DNA from: JBNGOQ01 sp050589645
Lineage (GTDB): Bacteria > Bacteroidota > Bacteroidia > Flavobacteriales > Flavobacteriaceae
Length of the DNA stretch: 64,000 nt
Direction of reading: 5' to 3'
NCBI RefSeq assembly: GCF_050589645.1
Contig: NZ_JBNGOQ010000003.1
Coordinates: forward strand, 897,977-961,976
Of the stretch, positions 34,851 to 44,017 are shown in pieces. The notes beneath the pieces were generated by a model that saw only the letters and a list, made by a program, of their open reading frames with translations, did not search any database and was not told the origin of the DNA. The first letter of the stretch is position 1. Each line of letters starts with the position of its first letter. The translations under genes were made by a program, and so were the position numbers.

Positions 34851-35324
34851 ATGAAAGTACTAAAAAAAATAGCAGTGGGATTACTGGTCATCTTGATCGG
34901 GATGCAGTTTTACCGCCCCGAAAAGAATATCCAGGAAGGAGAACATACGGTAGCATTCCTAAAGGAGACCAATCCGCCCCCACAGGTCAAGGCCATCTTA
35001 CAGGAAACTTGCTACGATTGCCATAGCAACAATACCGTATATCCCTGGTACAACAATATTGCTCCGGTTTCCTACTGGCTTGCAGACCATGTGGAGCATG
35101 GTAAAGGACACCTTAATTTTTCTGATTGGGACGCCTATAACCTTAAGAAAAAAGACCATAAATTGGAGGAGTTGGTAGAAATGATTACCGAAAGGGAAAT
35201 GCCCTTGAAAGAATATACCTGGACACATGCCGAGGCAAGGCTAAGTGAACAGCAGCGAAAGGAGGTGGCAGACTGGGCCAGGAAGACTAGGGCCTTGTAT
35301 CAATTAGGTCGGCAACCAGAATAG
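34851..35324 (+). CDS. Haem-binding domain protein with a single CxxCH
   Basis: A 157-residue exported protein: an N-terminal signal or anchor (about 5-20, KKIAVGLLVILIGMQFY), then ILQETCYDCHSNNTVYPWYN, whose CYDCH binds one covalent c-type haem. The following IAPVSYWLADHVEHGKGHLNFSDW block is the fingerprint of the Haem_bd family (PF14376). It is likely periplasmic; the electron partner is unknown. Its 3' end overlaps the convergent Sir2 gene by 38 bases. Confidence 0.93.
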   Translation: MKVLKKIAVGLLVILIGMQFYRPEKNIQEGEHTVAFLKETNPPPQVKAILQETCYDCHSNNTVYPWYNNIAPVSYWLADHVEHGKGHLNFSDWDAYNLKKKDHKLEELVEMITEREMPLKEYTWTHAEARLSEQQRKEVADWARKTRALYQLGRQPE

Positions 35325-35985
35325 GGACCCCGGTGGCGGCGGTTTCTTCAATGATGGTCAAATTGGTATAATTGGAAGCCGCGATACTGGGTCTGGGGTC
35401 TATAAAATAAATAGGCGTTCCGGGTCTTATAAAATTGATCAGACTGGCTGCGGGATACACTTGCATGGATGTTCCGATGATGATCAGGATATCCGCGGTG
35501 TAGGTGATTTCCATGGCCTTTTCAAGCAGAGGTACCGCCTCACCGAACCAGACAATATGCGGTCGCAACTGGGCCTCATTTTCGCTAAGGTCGCCCAAAA
35601 GCAGGTCGTTTTCCCAATTCAGCACTAAGCGTTCGTTTTGCGTACATCGTACTTTTAGTAGTTCTCCGTGCAAATGAAGCACCTGGGAACTCCCAGCCCT
35701 TTCATGTAAATTGTCCACATTTTGGGTAATGATCTGGACCTGGAAGTGCCTTTCCAAGTCTGCCAAGGCCTCATGGGCCCTGTTGGGCCTCACCGTTTTA
35801 AGTTGCTTTCGTCGCTGATTGTAAAAATCCAGGACCAGGGCAGGATCTTGGGCAAATCCTTGGGGGGATGCCACTTCCATAACATCATGGCCCTCCCAGA
35901 GCCCATTTGCATCGCGAAAGGTCTTTAGCCCACTTTCGGCGCTTACCCCCGCGCCGGTCAATACTACTATTTTTTGATCCATCAC
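35287..35985 (-). CDS. cobB: NAD-dependent protein deacylase (Sir2 family, zinc-finger-less)
   Basis: A 232-residue sirtuin. The NAD-binding motif GAGVSAESGLKTFRD (about 11-25), TQNVDNLHERAG (catalytic His follows in LHLHGEL) and IIIGTSMQVYPAASL are in place. A Y-x-x-R in DFYNQRRKQL marks the class III (desuccinylase-type) pocket. Only one Cys occurs in the whole protein, so the usual four-Cys zinc site is lost. It may act on acetyl- or succinyl-lysine. Its 3' end overlaps the Haem_bd gene. Confidence 0.93.
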   Translation of the reverse strand: MMDQKIVVLTGAGVSAESGLKTFRDANGLWEGHDVMEVASPQGFAQDPALVLDFYNQRRKQLKTVRPNRAHEALADLERHFQVQIITQNVDNLHERAGSSQVLHLHGELLKVRCTQNERLVLNWENDLLLGDLSENEAQLRPHIVWFGEAVPLLEKAMEITYTADILIIIGTSMQVYPAASLINFIRPGTPIYFIDPRPSIAASNYTNLTIIEETAATGVPILVADLIDTRP

Positions 35986-36038
35986 CCTTTATAAAAAGCT
36001 ATTAAAGATACATTTTCCTTTTTTATTATATTCGGTTT

Positions 36039-36695
36039 ATGATCGATGCTAAACTCTTATCTTATCTAGAAACATTTGTTACTCCGGAACGAAAGCAGCG
36101 TTTTCTGGAGGTGCTCCAGGAGCGTACCAAGTATATTACGGTGGCAGTGGAAGATGTGTTTCAGTTACACAATGCCAGTGCGGTAATACGAAGTTGCGAG
36201 GTCTTTGGTATTCAGGAGGCCCATCTTATAGAGAACAGGTTTGGAAAGCGTCTCGATAAAAATATTGCCATGGGGGCCCAACAGTGGGTAGATGTACATC
36301 GGTACCCAAATGCTGGGGAATGTATCGCCCATTTGGCCGGCCAGGGTTATCAAATTATAGCCACAAGCCCGCACAAGGCAACTTGCTTGTTGGACGATTT
36401 TACCATAACGGATAAGATTGCCTTGTTCTTTGGTACCGAAAAAGAGGGACTTAGTGAAACGGTCATGCAACGCGCGGATGGTTTTATAAAGATTCCTATG
36501 GTGGGTTTTACCGAAAGCCTCAATATCTCTGTGTCCGCGGCCATTATATTGCATGCCCTCACCCAACAATTGAGAAAAAGTACCATCGATTGGCAGTTGA
36601 CGGAAACCGAAAAATTGGAAAAACAACTGGATTGGATCCAAAAATCCATAAAGAGCATAGACGACATTTTGGCGAGATATCATGAAGATGGGTGA
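36039..36695 (+). CDS. trmH: SPOUT-class RNA 2'-O-methyltransferase (TrmH-like)
   Basis: A 218-residue methylase with the knotted SPOUT fold: motif 1 NASAVIRSCEVFGIQEAHLIEN (about 45-66, with Arg at the catalytic position), motif 2 FFGTEKEGLSE (about 130-140) and motif 3 IPMVGFTESLNISVSAAI (about 151-168). The length and lack of an N-terminal L30-like domain fit TrmH, which methylates G18 of tRNA. The exact site in this organism is not proven. Confidence 0.93.
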   Translation: MIDAKLLSYLETFVTPERKQRFLEVLQERTKYITVAVEDVFQLHNASAVIRSCEVFGIQEAHLIENRFGKRLDKNIAMGAQQWVDVHRYPNAGECIAHLAGQGYQIIATSPHKATCLLDDFTITDKIALFFGTEKEGLSETVMQRADGFIKIPMVGFTESLNISVSAAIILHALTQQLRKSTIDWQLTETEKLEKQLDWIQKSIKSIDDILARYHEDG

Positions 36696-36740
36696 TTTTT
36701 TTTTTACTTTTAAAGGACAACTAACTAATTGATAAACAAA

Positions 36741-37268
36741 ATGATGATATTGCTTTACATTGTAGCGGGTATCGCGGTGCTGGTGTTCATACTCGCCATG
36801 ATAGCCCCGAAAACGTACGACGTTTTTAGAACTATTGAAATTGCAAGACCTAAAGCTGTGGTTTTTGAGTATTTGAAGTATCTAAAGAACCAACAACAAT
36901 GGTCCCCTTGGGAAAAGAAAGATCCCAACATGGAGAAAAAGTTCACGGGTACCGATGGGGAGGTTGGAGCCGTAAGCTATTGGAACGGCAACAAGGACGT
37001 TGGCGAAGGGGAACAGGAAATCACCAAAATTGTGGATGGCAAGCGAGTAGAAGGAGAACTGCGCTTCCTTAAACCCTGGAAATCAACTTCTGACTGCTAT
37101 ATGGAGGTAGATGAGGTTTCCGATGGCAAAACCAAGGTAACCTGGGGCTTTTCGGGCAAAAACAAGTTCCCTGTGAGCATTATGATGCTCTTTATGAATA
37201 TGGATAAAGCGGTAGGCAAGGATTTCGAGGAGGGTTTACAAAGTTTAAAAATTTTAATGGAAAAATGA
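36741..37268 (+). CDS. SRPBCC (START-like) family protein
   Basis: A 175-residue protein with an N-terminal transmembrane anchor (about 3-22, ILLYIVAGIAVLVFILAMIA) and a START-like lipid- or ligand-binding fold (TYDVFRTIEIARPKAVVFEYLKYLKNQQQWSPW...VTWGFSGKNKFPVSIMML). The ligand is unknown. I chose the ATG at 36741; a TTG at 36729 adds four residues. It is one base upstream of the VOC gene, so the two are cotranscribed. Confidence 0.88.
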   Translation: MMILLYIVAGIAVLVFILAMIAPKTYDVFRTIEIARPKAVVFEYLKYLKNQQQWSPWEKKDPNMEKKFTGTDGEVGAVSYWNGNKDVGEGEQEITKIVDGKRVEGELRFLKPWKSTSDCYMEVDEVSDGKTKVTWGFSGKNKFPVSIMMLFMNMDKAVGKDFEEGLQSLKILMEK

Positions 37269-37269
37269 T

Positions 37270-37647
37270 ATGGAGTACAATCCGATAGGGTGGTTCGAAA
37301 TCCCAGTGACCGATATGGATCGGGCCAAGACTTTTTACGAATCGGTCTTTGAGCTTTCCATTTCCGTGCACGATCTCGGAGGATTGATTATGGGTTGGTT
37401 CCCGCATGCCGAGGATAAACCAGGCGCATCCGGATCTTTGGTGCAACATGAAATGTATACGCCAAGTGTTACGGACGGCCCTTTGATCTACTTTTCCTCT
37501 GTGGACGTAAACGTAGAATTGGGACGTGTAGCAGGGGCCGGCGGTGAAATTCTAAAACCAAAGACCGAAATAGGGGATGGTCATGGATTTATGGCTTTGT
37601 TCAAGGATTCGGAAGGCAATCGGATCGCACTGCATTCCCGGGCTTAG
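37270..37647 (+). CDS. VOC-superfamily protein (glyoxalase/bleomycin-resistance-like)
   Basis: A 125-residue small metalloprotein fold. Start MEYNPIGWFEIPVTDMDRAK, then the paired beta-alpha-beta-beta-beta units and the terminal GHGFMALFKDSEGNRIALHS typical of the VOC superfamily. Possible metal or active-site residues are the Glu in WFEIPV and Glu in KDSEGNRI. Function unassigned. It is in an operon with the SRPBCC gene (spacing 1 base). Confidence 0.9.
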   Translation: MEYNPIGWFEIPVTDMDRAKTFYESVFELSISVHDLGGLIMGWFPHAEDKPGASGSLVQHEMYTPSVTDGPLIYFSSVDVNVELGRVAGAGGEILKPKTEIGDGHGFMALFKDSEGNRIALHSRA

Positions 37648-37653
37648 TGCCAC

Positions 37654-38169
37654 CTATAACCACTCAAAGGAATCCAGTACAAAACCTACGATGCAATCAT
37701 CGGCGCAGTTTTTTGGAATGAAGGTGCACAATTGTATTACCCCATTACTGTCCGTACCAAAATCGATAAAGTTATCGTCTGGGCTAACGGATAGGATGTC
37801 CTTATCGCAAGAAGTGTAGATTTCGTCAATGGTCATTGGGGCCGCTCCCTCATCGTTGGTATTCAACTCGTCCTGATTCTCCACCCAGCTACGGGTAACT
37901 TCCTTTTCGCCAGGAGTGTCTGTACGTTGATAGGCTTCAAATGCCCTTTGGGTAACTACACCGTTTTGAACGGTAATGGTGGTTGTAGATCCAAAACCGA
38001 AAACAGAACTCTGTACCAGTGAAAACACATAACTATTGTTGAATTGTGCCTTCAATTGCCGCCACTGGGACAAACTTTGATCAAATTCAGAGGTAAAGGC
38101 GGTATCGTCGTTCTCACATGAAAATAGGGTCAGGGCCACGACGGCCAAGAAGATTCGTAAGGGTCTCAT
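37654..38169 (-). CDS. DUF6174 lipoprotein
   Basis: A 171-residue protein with a lipoprotein signal (MRPLRIFLAVVALTLFSC, lipobox LFSC). The body matches the DUF6174 pattern: SLSQWRQLKAQFNNSYVFSL, then a beta-rich centre (TTTITVQNGVVTQRAFEAY) and a C-terminal VSPDDNFIDFGTDSNG. It has four further Cys residues near the C-terminus (CDKD, CTFI, CADDC) that may form disulphides in the periplasm. Function unknown. Confidence 0.83.
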   Translation of the reverse strand: MRPLRIFLAVVALTLFSCENDDTAFTSEFDQSLSQWRQLKAQFNNSYVFSLVQSSVFGFGSTTTITVQNGVVTQRAFEAYQRTDTPGEKEVTRSWVENQDELNTNDEGAAPMTIDEIYTSCDKDILSVSPDDNFIDFGTDSNGVIQLCTFIPKNCADDCIVGFVLDSFEWL

Positions 38170-38234
38170 CTTTGTTTTTATTGTTAGATACCCCGGCTTG
38201 CCTTGGGTTGCGTGGAGCGCAGAACCCCCTAGCC

Positions 38235-39929
38235 TTAAGGAGCCAATTCAAGAAGCGCTATGGTATGTTCATTGTCCAAGAGCACCTTCCCATTTTTGAC
38301 CATTACTTGGGTCTTTGAGTAGGTATCATATAATTTGGTGCCATCGCCGAAAAAGCCTTTGACCCAAAGCGATTTTTTCCCTTTGGGAAGATCTAGGCCT
38401 ACCACCACTTTGTCCTTGTAATCCCCATCGGTATACATTCTGCTGAATACATAGGGCTTTTTTGCAAGGCGTTTGTGTTTCCCGGCGCCCACGGCAGGAT
38501 GTTGTTTTCTGAAAGCGCCCAATTTTTGCCAATGATCCAATATTTTCCTGGTTTCGGGCAGACTATCGAGTTCTTCCCAATTCATAAAGGACCGCAGTGT
38601 AGCATCACCAACGCTACCGTCTATGGTTAGGCTTCTGGCGGTTTCATCCCCGTAATAGATTTGTGAGGCTCCCGGGGTCAATAGGAGTACGTTGGCAGCA
38701 CGATAGGGTTTTTCCCTTTCCTTGTCGAACGGATTGCTATCATCATGGGAGGTAAGATAGTTGACCACGCTTTTTCCCTTTAACTTTGAGTTCAACAAGC
38801 TGTGGTACTTCTTGAATATGGTTTCGTACGCTTTGTCGGCATCGGTCTTTAGTTCAAAATTGATGAGGCTTTTAAATCCATAGTCGTAAAAGTCGACCTT
38901 TTTATCACCAAAGTTGAACGGCCGCCCTCCCGAAATACCGTAGTTATAAACTTCCCCTACCATGTAAAAGGGATTATCGTCCAAAATCTGGTTCGGATGT
39001 TTCTTTTTCCAGGTCTCAAAGGCGTGCGAAGCCTCTTGGTATAGCTCGGCCCAGGCCTGTTCATCAACATGCTTTACGGTATCTACCCTAAAACCGTCTA
39101 TTCCAAGATCGTTCACATAGTCGGTCAACCATTTGATAATGTAGAATCGGGGGGCCCTTGGATGTCCGGTACGTTCAAAAAACAATTGTAGTTCATCGAG
39201 CTCAGCACTTAACCGCCCTTCGGCTTTCCATTTGGCGAGCAAAGGATCCGGAAGTTCCACGGCCTCATCGGAGGCGGTGTAGATATCGGGAAGATTGTCC
39301 ACCAGTGTGCAGGCGGTGGTTGTTTCGTAGGTGGTAAATTGACAGGTAGGCTCGGTACGCACCCAGTCCGATGGCCAAACGGGATCTTCGTCCGTTACCG
39401 GACCGGTGTGGTTCAATACCACGTCCAACAAAACCCGTATACCTTTGTCATGGGCGGTCTTGACCAAGTTTTCCAAATCTTCCATGGTACCAAAATTGGG
39501 ATCTAATGCGGTCCAGTCCTTGGTCCAATAGCCGTGATACCCATAACTGTTTCCAGTGCCTTCATCGGTATCCCCGTGTATCTGTTCCACTACGGGGGTG
39601 AACCATATGGCATTTACGCCCAATGAAGTGAAGTACCCATCTTCTATTTTTTCAATAATTCCTGCTATATCGCCTCCCATAAAACCTCGTAACACCCCAG
39701 TCTCATTATTTCGCTCAAAGTTCACATCGTTTTCGGTATTTCCGTTGTTGAAACGATCGGTCAACAAAAAATAGATATTGGCGCCTTCCCAGACAAAAGG
39801 GACTTCCCTTACCACTTCCGGAATGGAATCCAAGGCCATTGGGGTCGCGTTATTTGCGGCCTCTTTTTTTTCAGTTTTACAAGCGAGAAGGAGGGAGAAA
39901 ATTACCGTGGCGAACAGCAGTTTTTTCAT
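38235..39929 (-). CDS. GH13 alpha-amylase-type lipoprotein
   Basis: A 564-residue glycoside hydrolase with a lipoprotein signal (MKKLLFATVIFSLLLAC). The four GH13 regions are visible: region I DVVLNH (about 164), region II GFRVDTVKHV (nucleophile Asp), region III VGEVYN (acid/base Glu) and region IV YLTSHDD (stabiliser Asp). The C-terminal part (about 470-564) is the usual beta domain. Surface or periplasmic breakdown of starch- or glycogen-like glucans is the likely role. It has no SusC/SusD partner here. Confidence 0.94.
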   Translation of the reverse strand: MKKLLFATVIFSLLLACKTEKKEAANNATPMALDSIPEVVREVPFVWEGANIYFLLTDRFNNGNTENDVNFERNNETGVLRGFMGGDIAGIIEKIEDGYFTSLGVNAIWFTPVVEQIHGDTDEGTGNSYGYHGYWTKDWTALDPNFGTMEDLENLVKTAHDKGIRVLLDVVLNHTGPVTDEDPVWPSDWVRTEPTCQFTTYETTTACTLVDNLPDIYTASDEAVELPDPLLAKWKAEGRLSAELDELQLFFERTGHPRAPRFYIIKWLTDYVNDLGIDGFRVDTVKHVDEQAWAELYQEASHAFETWKKKHPNQILDDNPFYMVGEVYNYGISGGRPFNFGDKKVDFYDYGFKSLINFELKTDADKAYETIFKKYHSLLNSKLKGKSVVNYLTSHDDSNPFDKEREKPYRAANVLLLTPGASQIYYGDETARSLTIDGSVGDATLRSFMNWEELDSLPETRKILDHWQKLGAFRKQHPAVGAGKHKRLAKKPYVFSRMYTDGDYKDKVVVGLDLPKGKKSLWVKGFFGDGTKLYDTYSKTQVMVKNGKVLLDNEHTIALLELAP

Positions 39930-40086
39930 ATGTATCTATTTTCTTTAAAACTATAAAATGATCGCGGAATTATAAAATTTATTTCTGGCAATTAAATTCA
40001 ACGACATATTGGACTTAGGGCCTGGAAATGTGCATCTTAGAGGGAATCATGCAAAGTGCATCAAGCGGAACGGGGCACGGAAAATA

Positions 40087-40869
40087 CTAGTTCTGTCGGT
40101 TAAGGACCTTATATTCCTCATAGCAGGCACTAATGGCATCAAGAATTTGAAGGTCATTCGCCGTGGTGATGAAGGATTTGGAGTAATTACAGTTGTTTAG
40201 GATATCATCGATATCCATTTTTTCCAACTGCAGCAATTCGGTAAGGGTCTCCCGATCGAATTTGGACGCCAAAAGGTCCCGAATTCTATCGTCTTCCTTT
40301 ATTTTTCTCAGCTTTCGCATCTGATTGGGTTTTTTGCCGAACAAATTACGGAGCAGATCGGCGGGATTAAGAATGGCGCCCAATACCTTGGTGACCGCGC
40401 TTGGGTTTTTCTTGCCCGCTTCATAACCCACGTTTAGGCCCGAAATGCTGTACTGGTAGGCGTTGTTTACAGGAAGATTTTTTACATCGATTTCCAAATA
40501 GCCTGTAAGTTGAAAGGGTCTAAGAATGACTTCCTCCAACGCGTAGGCCAACTCTGTCAATTTTACCTTGGTATCCTTGAACTTGAACATATCGTTGGTG
40601 ACCCTTATTTTTTGGGATTTAAAGCCCAGAAAAGAAAAGTATATTGTGTCGTTGACCGCTGCGGTAATAGAAAATTCTCCCCTTTTGTTGGTAATGGTAC
40701 CCACTACTTTGTTGAGGTTCACCACATGGACGCTTTCCATGGGAAAGTCGGTCTGGGCGTTTACCACAACTGCGTTGAGTTCCTTATCTACGGTACTTTC
40801 CCCTGTTTCCTGTGAAAAACCAAAAAAACCCAGTGATAAGGCCAAACAAAGAAGTATATATTTCCTCAT
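40087..40869 (-). CDS. Carboxypeptidase-regulatory-like exported protein
   Basis: A 260-residue protein with a Sec signal peptide (MRKYILLCLALSLGFFGFSQ) and a CarboxypepD_reg-like beta-sandwich (about 30-105: LNAVVVNAQTDFPMESVHVVNLNKVVGTITNKRGEFSI). The C-terminal half (about 140-260) is charged and helical, with no known domain. Such proteins are common in Flavobacteriaceae, and their role is unknown. The ATG at 40869 was chosen because the longer frame would put residues before the signal peptide. Confidence 0.85.
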   Translation of the reverse strand: MRKYILLCLALSLGFFGFSQETGESTVDKELNAVVVNAQTDFPMESVHVVNLNKVVGTITNKRGEFSITAAVNDTIYFSFLGFKSQKIRVTNDMFKFKDTKVKLTELAYALEEVILRPFQLTGYLEIDVKNLPVNNAYQYSISGLNVGYEAGKKNPSAVTKVLGAILNPADLLRNLFGKKPNQMRKLRKIKEDDRIRDLLASKFDRETLTELLQLEKMDIDDILNNCNYSKSFITTANDLQILDAISACYEEYKVLNRQN

Positions 40870-40904
40870 GTACGTGAATCCAATTTTAAAAGTACTAAAC
40901 AAAA

Positions 40905-40932
40905 TAAAAAAACACGCCATGGCGTGTTTTTT
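40905..40932 (-). terminator. Terminator for the helicase gene
   Basis: AACACGCCATGGCGTGTT (40911-40928) is a perfect palindrome flanked by A's and T's. On the minus strand it follows the helicase stop codon by 18 bases. The symmetric flanks permit action on both strands. Confidence 0.85.
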
Positions 40933-40946
40933 TAATATACAATTAA

Positions 40947-42722
40947 CTAAAAGAATCCGTCTCTTTTTTTGCTCCTCCTTTTACCGGAGTGACTCGACTT
41001 TCCATGAGATGATTTTCTGTCTCTTCTCTTGCCCCTGCTTCTGTCGCGGTCCTTGCCACCGCCCCTGCTTCGATCTCTTCCACTTCTGCCACTACCCCCA
41101 GGGTTTTTGGAGACTTCCACATTTACGAACCTACCATCTACCTTAAAATCGGAAAAGGTCTGTAAAATAAGCTCCGTATGCTCGGCATCTGTATTGAAGA
41201 AGGAGAAACTGTCCTTAACATCTACCCGATATACATCATCCCTTCCAAGGCTCAAGGTGTCCTTTAGGAAATCCTTCAGCGACATCCAATCGTAATCATC
41301 CTTTTCACCTACATTGATGAAATAGCGCACGGAACCGTTGGAGGAAGCTTCCCCACGTTCGCCCTTACTTCGTTTTCGCTCACCATGTCCGTCAGTATCC
41401 ACGGTATTCAGGTCTTTCGCCTTGTTGTAGTAATTATAGAAACGGCTAAACTCTACGGAAATAATTTTTTTGATGAGCTCATCGCGGTCAATGCCCTGTA
41501 ATACATCGTTTATGGCAGGTAAATAATTGGCAACCTCTTCATTAATTTGAGTGTCCCTTATTTTACTGGCCAAATGGTACAATTGTATTTCGCAGATTTC
41601 CATCCCTGTCGGGATTTTTTTGGCAATGAATTTTTGTTTGATTTTGCCTTCTATGGACTTAATCTTTCGAAGTTCACTTCGGGTGACGATGACCATGGAA
41701 ATACCAGATTTACCAGCTCTTCCCGTACGCCCGCTACGGTGGGTGTAGGTTTCTATTTCATCTGGTAATTGGTAATTGATCACATGCGTAATGTCATCTA
41801 CATCAATACCTCTTGCGGCTACGTCCGTGGCCACAAGCATTTGAATCTGTTTTTTGCGAAAGGCATTCATGACCAAATCGCGTTGGTTTTGGCTCAGGTC
41901 CCCATGTAGGGCACCGGCGTTGTAACCATCTTCGATAAGCTTTTCAGCTACCTTTTGGGTATCCCGCTTGGTCCGGCAAAACACGACCGAAAAGATATCG
42001 GGATTGGTATCCGCCAGTCTTTTTAGGGTCGGATAGCGATCGCGTCCGCCCACAACATAGTACTCATGTTGTACCGTAGTGGCGCCCGCATTTTTATCAC
42101 CTACCGTTATTTCCTTAGGATGGTGCATAAACTTTTTGGCAATGGTGGCCACTTCTTTGGGCATGGTGGCCGAAAACAACCAGGTAAATTTTTCGTCCGG
42201 TGTATTGGAAAGAATGTCCTTAATGTCCTCATAGAAGCCCATGTTCAACATTTCATCGGCCTCGTCCAATATGCAATAATCGATTTTGGAAATGTCCACG
42301 ATACCACGGCCTATCATATCCTTCATACGACCTGGTGTGGCCACAACGATCTGTGCCCCCCGTTTTATCTGTTTGGCCTGCTCACTGATGCTGGCCCCGC
42401 CATAAATGGCAACGGTGTTCAGTCCCTTGATGTATTTTGAATACAACTTTAGTTCGTTGGTAATCTGTAAGCAGAGCTCCCGGGTGGGTGAAAGGATAAG
42501 TCCTTGTGTGGTTCTGCTACTGCTATCTATTTTTTGGATCAATGGGAAGCCAAAGGCGGCTGTTTTTCCGGTACCTGTCTGCGCAAGCGCTACCAGGTCG
42601 GTTTCATTTTCCAGTAAAATAGGGATTGCTTTTTCCTGTACTTCCGAAGGATTTTCAAATCCAAGATCGGTAACAGCATCCAATAGGGACTGTTCTAGCC
42701 CCAATGCTTCAAATTTTGTCAT
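40947..42722 (-). CDS. DEAD-box RNA helicase with DbpA-like RNA-binding domain and basic tail
   Basis: A 591-residue helicase. The helicase core (about 1-380) has the Q motif, AQTGTGKT (Walker A), PTRELC, DEAD (residues about 152-155), SAT and HRSGRTGRAGK. A DbpA-like RNA-binding domain (about 445-530: RYFINVGEKDDYDWMSLKDF) follows, and the last 60 residues are a basic Arg/Gly/Ser/Lys tail (GGSGRSGRDRSRGGGKDRDR). The layout matches CsdA/DeaD-like helicases that act in ribosome assembly and cold adaptation. Confidence 0.95.
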   Translation of the reverse strand: MTKFEALGLEQSLLDAVTDLGFENPSEVQEKAIPILLENETDLVALAQTGTGKTAAFGFPLIQKIDSSSRTTQGLILSPTRELCLQITNELKLYSKYIKGLNTVAIYGGASISEQAKQIKRGAQIVVATPGRMKDMIGRGIVDISKIDYCILDEADEMLNMGFYEDIKDILSNTPDEKFTWLFSATMPKEVATIAKKFMHHPKEITVGDKNAGATTVQHEYYVVGGRDRYPTLKRLADTNPDIFSVVFCRTKRDTQKVAEKLIEDGYNAGALHGDLSQNQRDLVMNAFRKKQIQMLVATDVAARGIDVDDITHVINYQLPDEIETYTHRSGRTGRAGKSGISMVIVTRSELRKIKSIEGKIKQKFIAKKIPTGMEICEIQLYHLASKIRDTQINEEVANYLPAINDVLQGIDRDELIKKIISVEFSRFYNYYNKAKDLNTVDTDGHGERKRSKGERGEASSNGSVRYFINVGEKDDYDWMSLKDFLKDTLSLGRDDVYRVDVKDSFSFFNTDAEHTELILQTFSDFKVDGRFVNVEVSKNPGGSGRSGRDRSRGGGKDRDRSRGKRRDRKSSHGKSSHSGKRRSKKRDGFF

Positions 42723-42899
42723 AATAGGTTTTACTAAATCGCAAATATTGTATGTTGCATAGAGCGATTATCGCTTAACCTTATTATGCCCAGCGCAACA
42801 CATGCTATACCAGCGGCGTTAATTAAGCGGCAAAGGTAATGCTAATAATCCACATGGATGCTATGGAAATGAAATACTTGGCCGTTGACCTTCAGTTGA

Positions 42900-43475
42900 C
42901 TAGCCCTGCGTTTTTAAATAGGTGATGAGGTGCTGTATGGCCCGCCCCCTATGGCTGATTCGGTTTTTTTCCGCCAAAGGCAGCTCGGCAAAGGTCTTGT
43001 CATAACCTTCCGGTCTAAAGATGGGGTCGTAACCAAAGCCCCTTCTACCGTGTTTTTCCGGGGTAATCTGTCCCTTTACGATTCCTGTGAACAGTTGGTT
43101 TTCAGTTCCTTTCTTCAGGGCGATCACTGTTTTAAATTGGGCAGTTCTATGCTTGCCCTTAAGGGCTTTTAGCAGTTTGTCCATATTGTCCTCAGCGCTT
43201 TTTTGTGCGCCGGCATAGCGGGCGGAATGTACCCCCGGGGCACCGTTCAAGGCATCTACCAATAGTCCGGTATCGTCTGCAAAACAGGGATATCCGTGAT
43301 GATCGCTTACATGTTTTGCTTTTAGCAGGGCATTCCCTTCCAAGGTGTCCTCGGTCTCGGGAATTTCGTGGGAACATCCAATATCCTTTAATGATAAGAG
43401 TGAAATATGTCCGGGCAATAAACCTTTTACTTCCCTGAATTTATTTTGGTTGTGCGTGGCAAAAACGAGTTCCAT
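42900..43475 (-). CDS. rdgB: Non-canonical purine NTP pyrophosphatase (RdgB/HAM1)
   Basis: A 191-residue house-cleaning enzyme that removes ITP, dITP and XTP. The start MELVFATHNQNKFREVKGLL (substrate-binding T-x-N-x-x-K) and the catalytic FADDTGLLVDAL motif are intact. It ends in the conserved SHRGRA region near the C-terminus (KNRISHRGRAIQHL). Monocistronic; divergent from the methyltransferase gene. Confidence 0.96.
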   Translation of the reverse strand: MELVFATHNQNKFREVKGLLPGHISLLSLKDIGCSHEIPETEDTLEGNALLKAKHVSDHHGYPCFADDTGLLVDALNGAPGVHSARYAGAQKSAEDNMDKLLKALKGKHRTAQFKTVIALKKGTENQLFTGIVKGQITPEKHGRRGFGYDPIFRPEGYDKTFAELPLAEKNRISHRGRAIQHLITYLKTQG

Positions 43476-43548
43476 GGAATAGATCTTATTTGGGCGGTGT
43501 GTGTTACCCGTTTAAAAATAGTAAATTTATGGCGCCTTGATTTAAGCT

Positions 43549-44001
43549 ATGAAACTAAAAATTCCACCGGCGTTTATCTTTCTTTTTTTTGGATTGCTGA
43601 TGTACCTCTTAAAGGAGTTCTTCCCCGTGGGCCAATTTGAATTTTTTGGGCGCCAATATTTGATAAAGATGTTGACATTTGTGGCCGTGGCGATTGTGGT
43701 GGTGGCCATGGTACAGTTTTTTAGGAGGCGGACCACTGTGGATCCCATGAGGCCGTCCAAAGCCACCTCTTTGGTCACCAAGGGTATCTATGCCTATTCC
43801 AGGAACCCGATGTACCTGGCCCTCTTGTTGCTTTTACTGGCTTGGGGACTTTGGTTGGGAAATGCTTTTAATACGTTGATTGCCGCAGGCTTTGTTTCGT
43901 ATATGAACAACTTTCAGATCAAGCCGGAAGAAAAGGCACTTTCCCAACGTTTTGGAAAGGAATACCAACACTATTGTACGCAGGTAAGGCGTTGGTTTTA
44001 A
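43549..44001 (+). CDS. Isoprenylcysteine-carboxylmethyltransferase-family membrane protein
   Basis: A 150-residue protein with four transmembrane segments (about 5-20, 40-58, 85-105 and 108-122). The signature GIYAYSRNPMYLALLLLLLAW, then the C-terminal KPEEKALSQRFGKEYQHYCTQVRRW, matches the PEMT/ICMT-like family of small membrane methyltransferases. The acceptor is unknown. It ends 16 bases before the first repeat unit in front of satD and is not obviously in that operon. Confidence 0.9.
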   Translation: MKLKIPPAFIFLFFGLLMYLLKEFFPVGQFEFFGRQYLIKMLTFVAVAIVVVAMVQFFRRRTTVDPMRPSKATSLVTKGIYAYSRNPMYLALLLLLLAWGLWLGNAFNTLIAAGFVSYMNNFQIKPEEKALSQRFGKEYQHYCTQVRRWF

Positions 44002-44017
44002 TTTTTGAATCAACGTA

